A stretch of 11,509 nt of DNA from Planctomycetota bacterium (GTDB lineage Bacteria; Planctomycetota; Planctomycetia; Gemmatales; Gemmataceae), in contig JAGWVO010000091.1 of NCBI GenBank assembly GCA_018970845.1, positions 1 through 11,509 on the forward strand. Direction: 5' to 3'. The notes below the pieces were generated by a model. That model saw only the letters and a list, made by a program, of their open reading frames with translations, was not told the DNA's origin and did no database searches. Position numbers and translations under genes: made by a program. This document shows positions 1-6,004 of this stretch, piece by piece (positions within the stretch are counted from its first letter, which is position 1; each line of letters begins with the position of its first letter).

Positions 1-217
1 TGTTTTAGGTAGGTCTGTTGCGTTCAACTTGGTTTCAACAGGTCAATGAGTTAAAATCAGGTATAATAGTATCCTCTCACTCCATTGCTTTGCACCTTTG
101 CTAAAGAACTTTATCGAATTTCAAAATAAACCTTGTTGTTTTGTCAGCATTGCCATTCCAAATCATCGGGTTGGATTCAGCAAGCGGATGCGTTGGGGGT
201 GTTGGATAGGCCCGCTT
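1..217. other. AT-rich gene-free region beyond the operon's 3' end
   Basis: No credible gene lies here. Hand counting gives 67 G or C in the first 180 bases (about 37% GC), against clearly GC-rich sequence from about 180 onward. A TATAAT hexamer sits at 62-67 on the plus strand without a convincing -35 element or a gene to drive, and TTCAAC occurs twice (23-28 and 34-39). The region is the 3' flank of the DUF1501 gene and could also hold the promoter of a gene to the left of the window. I see no tRNA, insertion-sequence end or integrase site. Whether the base shift marks a boundary or is ordinary spacer cannot be decided from this window. Confidence 0.6.
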
Positions 218-229
218 TCACCCCAGCGC
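190..229 (-). terminator. Hairpin across the DUF1501 stop codon, possible weak terminator
   Basis: Bases 190-201 and 219-229 can pair as an 11-bp stem with one bulged G (195) and one G-T wobble, around a 17-base loop (202-218). The right arm includes two bases of the stop codon (218-220) of the last operon gene. On the minus-strand transcript no run of U follows, so this is not a canonical intrinsic terminator; it could be a 3'-end stabilising hairpin, a poor terminator, or chance pairing in GC-rich DNA. Confidence 0.25.
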
Positions 230-1645
230 GCCCTTCACCACATTGCCATGGACATCGGTGAGGCGGAAGTCGCGGCCCTGGAAGCGGTAGGTGAGGCGAA
301 GGTGATCCACGCCGAGCAGGTGCAGGATGGTCGCTTGCAGGTCGTGTACCGTGACCGGATCGGCGGCGACATTGTAGCTGAAGTCGTCGGTGGCGCCGTG
401 CGTGTGCCCCGCCCTCACTCCCGCGCCCGCCAGCCACATCGTGAAGCAGCGGGGATGGTGGTCGCGGCCCGCCTCGATGCTTTTCCAGTCTCCCTGCCCC
501 GCCACGCCACGGCCGAACTCGCCCCCCCACACCACCAAAGTGTCGTCGAGCAGGCCCCGCCTCTTGAGGTCGATCAGCAGGCCGGCGGTGGCCTGGTCGG
601 TGTCGCGGCAGCGGGCCACACACCACGACGGCAGGCGGCTGTGATGGTCCCAATCGGGATGGAACAACTGGATGAACCGGACACCCCGCTCCGCCAGCCG
701 ACGCGCCAGCACGCAGTTGGCCGCGTAACTTCCCGGCCGGCGACTGTCCGGCCCGTACAGTTCGAAGGTCTCGGCCGGTTCGTTTGAAAAGTCCGTGAGT
801 TCCGGCACGCTCGCTTGCATCCGGTAGGCCAGCTCATGCTGCCGCACCCGGGCCAGCGTCTCGGGGTCTCCCGTTTCCGACTGGTGCAACGCGTTCAGTT
901 CCGCCAGCCCTCCCAAGGATGTCCGCGCCAAGTCGGGCGGCAGCCCGGCGGGGTCTCGCAGGTACAACACCGGTTCGGCGGCGTTGCGGAACCGAGCCCC
1001 CTGGAACCGCCCCGGCAAAAAGCCCGAGCCCCAGTAGTAGTCGTACAGCGGCTGGTCGCTGGGCCTTTGCATCCGCGAGACCAGCACCACGAAGTCGGGC
1101 AGGTTGCGGTTGGGCGAGCCCAGCCCGTAGCTCACCCAGGCGCCGATGCTCGGCCGGCCCGGCAACTGGTGGCCGGTTTGCAGGAAGGTCATCGCCGGGG
1201 CATGGTTGATGTGCTCGGTGGTCATCGACTTGATGAAGCAGATGTCGTCGGCGACGCGCCCGATGTGGGGCAGCCATTCGCCCACGGTGGCGCCCGACTG
1301 CCCGTGCCGGGAAAACCGCGCCCGGCTGGGCATGACGATCTGCTTCTGGTTGGCCGTCATGCTGGTGAGGCGCTGGCCCATGCGCACCGAGGGGGGAAGC
1401 TCTGTGCCCGCGAGCTTTTCGAGGCCCGGCTTGTGGTCGTAAAGCTCGATCTGCGAAGGCCCGCCTGACTGGGTGAGGAAGATGACGCGCTTCGCCTTGG
1501 CCGGCGCGGGCGAAGCCGCGGCCTCGCCACGGGCGGAACGGGCGGCCAGTTCGTGAAGGGCCACGGCGCCCAGGCTGACACCGGCGCCACGGCCCAGGAA
1601 GTGCCGGCGGGTGGGCATCAGCAAGGCATCGGCGACATCATTCAC
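218..1645 (-). CDS. DUF1501 family protein, Tat-exported
   Basis: A 475-residue protein of the DUF1501 family (PF07394), related in fold to the alkaline phosphatase/sulfatase superfamily and of unknown substrate. The N-terminus carries a twin-arginine motif (RRHFLGRG, residues 13-20) followed by a short apolar stretch, so Tat export as a folded protein is expected. Family hallmarks follow: LTQSGGPSQIELYDHKP (57-73), a DWDHHS motif (331-336), VVWGGEFGR (371-379), GRDHHP (393-398) and the C-terminal block LTYRFQGRDFRLTDVHG (451-467). The clustered Asp and His residues are probable metal ligands, by analogy with the superfamily. GEFGR is usually followed by TP in the family; here the next residues are GVAG. 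The chosen start is GTG at 1645, with GAGG nine bases upstream and an 8-nt overlap with the preceding cytochrome gene, suggesting translational coupling. ATG at 1618 (residue 10) is the alternative and would leave little sequence before the Tat motif. Family call very secure; function unknown. Confidence 0.95.
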   Translation of the reverse strand: MNDVADALLMPTRRHFLGRGAGVSLGAVALHELAARSARGEAAASPAPAKAKRVIFLTQSGGPSQIELYDHKPGLEKLAGTELPPSVRMGQRLTSMTANQKQIVMPSRARFSRHGQSGATVGEWLPHIGRVADDICFIKSMTTEHINHAPAMTFLQTGHQLPGRPSIGAWVSYGLGSPNRNLPDFVVLVSRMQRPSDQPLYDYYWGSGFLPGRFQGARFRNAAEPVLYLRDPAGLPPDLARTSLGGLAELNALHQSETGDPETLARVRQHELAYRMQASVPELTDFSNEPAETFELYGPDSRRPGSYAANCVLARRLAERGVRFIQLFHPDWDHHSRLPSWCVARCRDTDQATAGLLIDLKRRGLLDDTLVVWGGEFGRGVAGQGDWKSIEAGRDHHPRCFTMWLAGAGVRAGHTHGATDDFSYNVAADPVTVHDLQATILHLLGVDHLRLTYRFQGRDFRLTDVHGNVVKGALG

Positions 1646-4634
1646 GGCTGATCGCCTCGTCGAGGTTGAGGATGAGGCCGGCCAGCACGGCCCGGGAAGC
1701 CCATGCCACCGGATCGGCCGTGTCTTTCAATTCCCCACCCGCGGCCTCCAGGTAACGCCTGGCGTCCGCCGGGCTGGCTGCAAAGGCCCGGCGGGCCCGG
1801 TCGAGTTCCCGGCGCAGGATTTCCAACTCGGCGGGGGAGGGATCGCGCGAAAGCACGCGGCGGAACATGGCTGCGGGTTCGGCGGGTTGTGCCGCCAGGG
1901 CGCGGGCGGCCTCGAGACGGCCGGGATCGTTCCTGAGGGCGAGCGCCTGCATGGGGGTGTTGGTGCGCGGGGCGCGCACCTCGCAGACCCGTCGCTGGGC
2001 GATGTCGAACAAAAAGGCCGGGGCCGCGGCGCGTCGCCAGAACGCGTAGAGGGTGCGGCGGTGCCGCTCGGGGCCCTCGGTGACCTCGTACTTGTTGCGG
2101 CCCATGGAGATATCCTCCCACACGCCGGCGGGCTGGGGCGGGCGCACGGGCGGGCCGCCCACCGCCGGGTTCAGGAGTCCCGAGGCGGCCAAGCTGACAT
2201 CGCGGATCATCCAACTCGGCATGCGGAAGCGCGCCTGCCGGGCCAGCAGCCGGTTTTCCGGGTCGCGGGCCAGCAGGGCCGGCGTGACCGACGATGCCCG
2301 GGCGTACGCGGCGCTGCCGACCAACAGGCGCAGCACATGGCGCTGGTCCCAGCCTGAGTCGATGAATTCGCTGGCCAGCCAGTCGAGCAGTTCGGGGTGG
2401 GTGGGCGCCTCTCCCTGCAGGCCGAAATCCTCGGGCGTGCGGACAAGGCCAGCGCCGAAGCACTGCTGCCAGAGGCGGTTCACCACCACGCGGGCGGTGA
2501 GCGGGTTGTCGCGGCTCACCAGCCAGCGGGCCAGGCCGGCGCGGTCGCGCGGGGCGCCCTCGGGCCAGCGGGCCAGGCCGGCGATGGCGTCGCGTTCCAC
2601 CTTGGCGCCTTTTTTGTCCCAGGCGCCGCGCACCAGCACATGGGTGGAACGGGGTTGCTTGCGTTCCGCCAGCACCATCACATCGACCGACTTGGCCGCC
2701 TTGGCCTCGGCGCGCTGTTTTTCGGCTCGGGCCAGGGCGTCGCGGGCCGCCTGGTGAGGGGCGTGGCCGGCCAGGAACTGCTCGAACAGGCGCTTGCGCA
2801 ACGCCTCGGGCACCTCGGCGGCGCCCAGCTTGGCCAGCTCGTCGACGGGCGCGGCGGCCGTGGTGCGCGCGGCCTCGCCGGCCTGGTCGGTGGAAAGGAC
2901 GCGGAACCTGGCCATGCTGCGGTGCCCCTCGGTGGAGCGGTGCCTGAGTTCCAACACGACGCGGTCGCCGGCCGCCAAGTCCAACGGTTCCGCCAGGGCG
3001 AAGACAAGGGCGCGGGCCTGCCGGTTGTCGCGTTCGAAGCTCGCCCAGCCGTTGCGGGGGTCGTCGTCGAGGGTGTCGCGGGCGTTTCCGTAGCCGCCGT
3101 GCTTTTTCGAGTCGGGCTGGAAGTCGGCCACGGCCGAGGCGATCGCGACATCGCGCGCCTGCTCGCTGCCGGAGGGACGCACCGCGAGCTTGACATCGGT
3201 GAGGATGACATGGCCGTCGGCGCCCCGGCCGAGGCCGCCGGGGCCGGGAAGCACCTCGAGCCTGATGCCGGTGAGAGGCAGCGAGGCGGGGCGGAACGCG
3301 ACCTTGTAGTCGTCCTGGCGGGGCGCGGGGCCTCCGGCCTCGACCAGATCGCCAACGATCGCCAGCGCGGTGCCCTCGACGGCCTCCGCGGCGAGCGGGC
3401 GCGCCGGTTCCCAGGCCCGCTTCCCCCTGGCAACCTCGCCGCGCAGCCTGGCCAGCCAGGCGTTGAACGGTTCGGCCGCCGCGGAGCGGGCGGCGGCCTC
3501 CGCGGCCTTGCGCGCGGCCACCAGTTCCTCGGCGGCGGCCAAGGCCCGGGCGGCGAAGGGGGAATCATACTTGAGATACGGCTTGGCTCCCTTGCCGGCC
3601 CGGCCGTCCTCGTCGATCGAGTCGAAGAACGCCGAGAGTCGGTAGTAGTCGGCCTGGGAGACCGGGTCGTACTTGTGGTCGTGGCACTGGCTGCAGCCGA
3701 GGGTGAGCCCGAGCCAGGCGGTGCCGACGGTGTTGACGCGGTCGATGACATAATCGACGCGCGACTCCTCCGGATCGCGGCCGCCCTCTCCGTTGGTCAT
3801 GTGGTGGCGGTGGAACGCGGTGGCCAAAACCTGCTCGGGCGTGGCGCCGGGAAGAAGGTCGCCGGCGAACTGCTCCAGCGTGAACCTGTCGAACGGCATG
3901 TTCGAGCGGAACGCGCCCACCACCCAGTCGCGCCAAGGCCAGTTCGTTCGCTCGGCGTCTCCCTGGAAGCCGTCGGTGTCGGCGTAGCGGGCGGCGTCGA
4001 GCCAGTCCCACGCCATGCGCTCGGCGTGGGCGCCGGTGTCCATGAGGCGGTTGGCGGCGGCCACCATGCCGGGGCCGGAGGAGTCCGCCGCCAGGGCGCC
4101 CAGGAGATTTTCGGATGGCGGCAATCCGGTAAGGTCGAGGGCCAGCCTGCGGGCCAGAACATGGGGCGGCGCCAACGGGGCGGGAGCGATTTTCTCCCGC
4201 GCCAGCCTGTCGAGCACGAAGGCGTCCACGGGGTTGCGGGCCTGGGCGCCGGCGGCCGGAACCCTCGGCCGGGTGACGGGATTGAAGGCCCAATGCCGCT
4301 CGTGGCGGGCGCCCGAGGCGATCCAGTCGGCCAAGAGCGCCTTCTCGCGCGCGTTGAGCGACTTGCCAAACCCGGGAGGCGGCATCACCACGGACGGGTC
4401 GGGGGAGTGAACCCGGCTGATCAATTCGCTTTCGGCGGGCTTGCCGGGCACCACCGCGCCGGCGGCGCGCGCCGATGCCGCGTCGTCGAGGCGGAGGCCC
4501 GCCTTGCGGGCGGCGGCGTCGGGCCCGTGGCAGGCCAGGCATTTGTCGGACAAAATGGGGAGGATGTCGCGGGAAAACGACACGGGCCCCGCCGCCGGGG
4601 AAAGCGCCAGGGCCCAGATCAGCAGGCTTGGCAT
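1638..4634 (-). CDS. PSD1 protein: PSCyt1 cytochrome c, DUF1549 and DUF1553 domains
   Basis: A 998-residue exported diheme protein. A short Sec-type signal covers about residues 1-16. The PSCyt1 domain holds the first haem site CLACH (32-36), with Met84 in VMPPPG a candidate axial ligand. DUF1549 (PSCyt2) runs from about 133 to 345, opening with NPVDAFVLDRLAREK and ending with the second haem site CSQCH (314-318) in the context GCSQCHDHKYDP. Residues 350-400 are Ala- and Glu-rich, probably helical. Residues about 420-585 form a beta-rich region resembling a galactose-binding-like module. DUF1553 (PSD1) spans about 698-950, with NPLTARVVVNRLWQ and RTNTPMQAL conserved. It is predicted to act in the periplasm or at the cell surface, probably passing electrons with its DUF1501 neighbour; the reaction is unknown. 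It lies 27 nt after the DUF1552 gene, has its own ribosome-binding site, and overlaps the DUF1501 gene by 8 nt. Such cytochrome/DUF1501 neighbour pairs are common in planctomycetes. Confidence 0.95.
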   Translation of the reverse strand: MPSLLIWALALSPAAGPVSFSRDILPILSDKCLACHGPDAAARKAGLRLDDAASARAAGAVVPGKPAESELISRVHSPDPSVVMPPPGFGKSLNAREKALLADWIASGARHERHWAFNPVTRPRVPAAGAQARNPVDAFVLDRLAREKIAPAPLAPPHVLARRLALDLTGLPPSENLLGALAADSSGPGMVAAANRLMDTGAHAERMAWDWLDAARYADTDGFQGDAERTNWPWRDWVVGAFRSNMPFDRFTLEQFAGDLLPGATPEQVLATAFHRHHMTNGEGGRDPEESRVDYVIDRVNTVGTAWLGLTLGCSQCHDHKYDPVSQADYYRLSAFFDSIDEDGRAGKGAKPYLKYDSPFAARALAAAEELVAARKAAEAAARSAAAEPFNAWLARLRGEVARGKRAWEPARPLAAEAVEGTALAIVGDLVEAGGPAPRQDDYKVAFRPASLPLTGIRLEVLPGPGGLGRGADGHVILTDVKLAVRPSGSEQARDVAIASAVADFQPDSKKHGGYGNARDTLDDDPRNGWASFERDNRQARALVFALAEPLDLAAGDRVVLELRHRSTEGHRSMARFRVLSTDQAGEAARTTAAAPVDELAKLGAAEVPEALRKRLFEQFLAGHAPHQAARDALARAEKQRAEAKAAKSVDVMVLAERKQPRSTHVLVRGAWDKKGAKVERDAIAGLARWPEGAPRDRAGLARWLVSRDNPLTARVVVNRLWQQCFGAGLVRTPEDFGLQGEAPTHPELLDWLASEFIDSGWDQRHVLRLLVGSAAYARASSVTPALLARDPENRLLARQARFRMPSWMIRDVSLAASGLLNPAVGGPPVRPPQPAGVWEDISMGRNKYEVTEGPERHRRTLYAFWRRAAAPAFLFDIAQRRVCEVRAPRTNTPMQALALRNDPGRLEAARALAAQPAEPAAMFRRVLSRDPSPAELEILRRELDRARRAFAASPADARRYLEAAGGELKDTADPVAWASRAVLAGLILNLDEAISRE

Positions 4635-4640
4635 GGCCGG

Positions 4641-4647
4641 TTCCCTT
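4641..4647 (-). promoter_or_regulatory. Shine-Dalgarno AAGGGAA for the PSD1 gene
   Basis: On the minus strand AAGGGAA lies six bases before the ATG at 4634, inside the 27-nt gap after the DUF1552 stop codon. It fixes this ATG as the start and shows that the third operon gene can be initiated independently. Confidence 0.6.
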
Positions 4648-4661
4648 CGCGGGGAATCATG

Positions 4662-5981
4662 TCAGCCGATCAGGCCTTCCAGCACCCCCGTGCTGTCGCC
4701 GAGGCGGTTGGCGGAAACACCGGAGCGGTCGAGCATGGCGAGCCAGAGGTTGGCCAGCGGGGTTTCCTTGGGGAAGACCAGGTGCCGGCCGCCCTTGATG
4801 CCGGCGGCCTTGCCACCCAGCAGGGCGATCGGGAGGTCGTCGTGGTTGTGGGCATTGCCGTCGGAGTTGCCCGATCCGTAGGCGATGAGGCAGTTGTCGA
4901 GCAGGGTCCCGTCGCCCTCGCGCACGGCCTTCATTTTCTCGGCGAGGTAGGCCAACTGGGAGGCGTGGAAGCGGTTGATGAGGCTGATCTTCTCCTGCTT
5001 GGCCTTGTTGTTGCCATGGTGCGACAGGTCGTGGTGGCCCTCGGAGACCTTGGCGAACGGGTAGGGGCGGTTGGAGCCCTCGTTGGCCATCACGAAGGTG
5101 GCGACGCGGGTGCTGTCGGTCTGGAAGGCGAGCACGAGCAGGTCGGAAAGCAGCTTGAGGTGCTCGGGCAGGCTGGCCGGCACGCCGGCGGGGCGTCCGA
5201 ACTCGGGCTTGGGGGCCGGCGGCAGCTTCTCGGCGCGGGCGATGCGCTCCTCGATCTCGCGCACCGAATTGAAGTATTCTTCGAGCTTGCGGCGGTCGGA
5301 AGGGGGGAGGTCTCCGGCGAGGGACTTCGACTCGGCGAGCACATGGTCGAGGACGCTCCTGCGGAGGCGGTCGCGGTCCTTGCGCTTGGGGTCGTCCGAC
5401 TGGCCGAAGAGGCGGTCGAAGATGAGCCGGGGATCGACATCCTTGGGCAGTGGCTGGGTGGCGGACTTCCAGGACATGGTGGATGAGTAAACGCAGCTGT
5501 AGCCCGAGTCGCAGTTGCCGGCCATCGAGCCGGCCTCGGCGCCGATCTCGAGCGAGCCGAGGCGGGTGAGGTGGCCGATGCGGGAAGCGGCGAGCTGGTC
5601 GACGGAGACGCCGGCGCGGATGTCGGTGCCGTCGGTCTTGCGGGCCTGGCAACCGGTGAGGAAGGCGGCCAGGGCGCGGGCGTGGTCGCCGCCGCCGTCG
5701 CCGTGGGCCCTGGCCTTGTCGGCGGTGAGGCCGGTGAGGACAACCATGTTGTCCCTGAGTTTCTCGAGCGGCTGCAGGATGGGGGGCAGGGTGGTGAGGG
5801 CGCCGGGGCTGCCCGGCCGCCAATCGGGCATGTGGACGCCGTTGGGCACATAGAGGAACGCCATGCGCTTGGGCGGCGAGGCGGGGGCGACCGCCGCGGC
5901 CATGCTTTCAAGCCAGGGCAGGCCCACCACGGCGCCCATGCCGGTGAGGATCCGCCGCCTGCTCGCCATCAGCTCGTTCAT
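4662..5981 (-). CDS. DUF1552 (HXXSHH) family protein, probably Tat-exported
   Basis: A 439-residue protein of the HXXSHH/DUF1552 family (PF07586). The N-terminus SRRRILTG (residues 7-14) followed by GMGAVVGLPWLES is a Tat-type signal. The motif naming the family is present as HDLSHH (317-322), in the segment EGHHDLSHHGNN. Other conserved stretches are MAFLYVPNGVHMPDW (40-54), GGGDHARALAAFLTG (96-110), and YGSGNSDGNAHNHDDLP (368-384), whose His and Asp residues suggest metal binding. The catalytic role is not established; overall organisation parallels DUF1501, so a hydrolase-like or redox partner role is inference. The frame could open at a GTG at 6008 overlapping the previous stop by 4 nt, but the ATG at 5981 has AAGGA eight bases upstream and places the Tat motif close to the N-terminus, so it is preferred. 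It follows the DUF1592-type cytochrome gene by 23 nt, its usual partner in planctomycetes. Confidence 0.93.
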   Translation of the reverse strand: MNELMASRRRILTGMGAVVGLPWLESMAAAVAPASPPKRMAFLYVPNGVHMPDWRPGSPGALTTLPPILQPLEKLRDNMVVLTGLTADKARAHGDGGGDHARALAAFLTGCQARKTDGTDIRAGVSVDQLAASRIGHLTRLGSLEIGAEAGSMAGNCDSGYSCVYSSTMSWKSATQPLPKDVDPRLIFDRLFGQSDDPKRKDRDRLRRSVLDHVLAESKSLAGDLPPSDRRKLEEYFNSVREIEERIARAEKLPPAPKPEFGRPAGVPASLPEHLKLLSDLLVLAFQTDSTRVATFVMANEGSNRPYPFAKVSEGHHDLSHHGNNKAKQEKISLINRFHASQLAYLAEKMKAVREGDGTLLDNCLIAYGSGNSDGNAHNHDDLPIALLGGKAAGIKGGRHLVFPKETPLANLWLAMLDRSGVSANRLGDSTGVLEGLIG

Positions 5982-5986
5982 GGTCG

Positions 5987-5997
5987 CTTTCCTTTCC
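5987..5997 (-). promoter_or_regulatory. Shine-Dalgarno region deciding the DUF1552 start
   Basis: The minus strand reads GGAAAGGAAAG here; its AAGGA core (5994-5990) is eight bases before the ATG at 5981. The alternative GTG at 6008 lies upstream of this purine run, which is the reason for choosing the ATG. Confidence 0.6.
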
Positions 5998-6004
5998 AAC
6001 GGCC

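Noticed and set aside
23..39. TTCAAC repeated at 23-28 and 34-39 as a possible operator or repeat array
   Set aside because: Two six-base copies in AT-rich DNA are readily explained by chance; no third copy or further symmetry was found.
98..787. Plus-strand frame of 229 codons beginning in the AT-rich region after TATAAT
   Set aside because: Beyond about position 217 it is the antisense of the DUF1501 gene, and its product has no recognisable domain. The TATAAT at 62-67 lacks a -35 partner at proper spacing and probably reflects local AT richness.
2397..5486. Plus-strand open frame of about 1029 codons, antisense to the PSD1 and DUF1552 genes
   Set aside because: It is low-complexity, rich in Gly, Ala, Val and Arg, shows no recognisable domain, and crosses two genes with secure family matches. 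Long antisense frames are expected in GC-rich coding DNA.
4657..5823. Minus-strand 388-codon frame inside the DUF1552 gene
   Set aside because: It is Pro-, Arg- and His-rich shadow sequence in another frame of a gene whose own frame carries the HXXSHH motif and a Tat signal.
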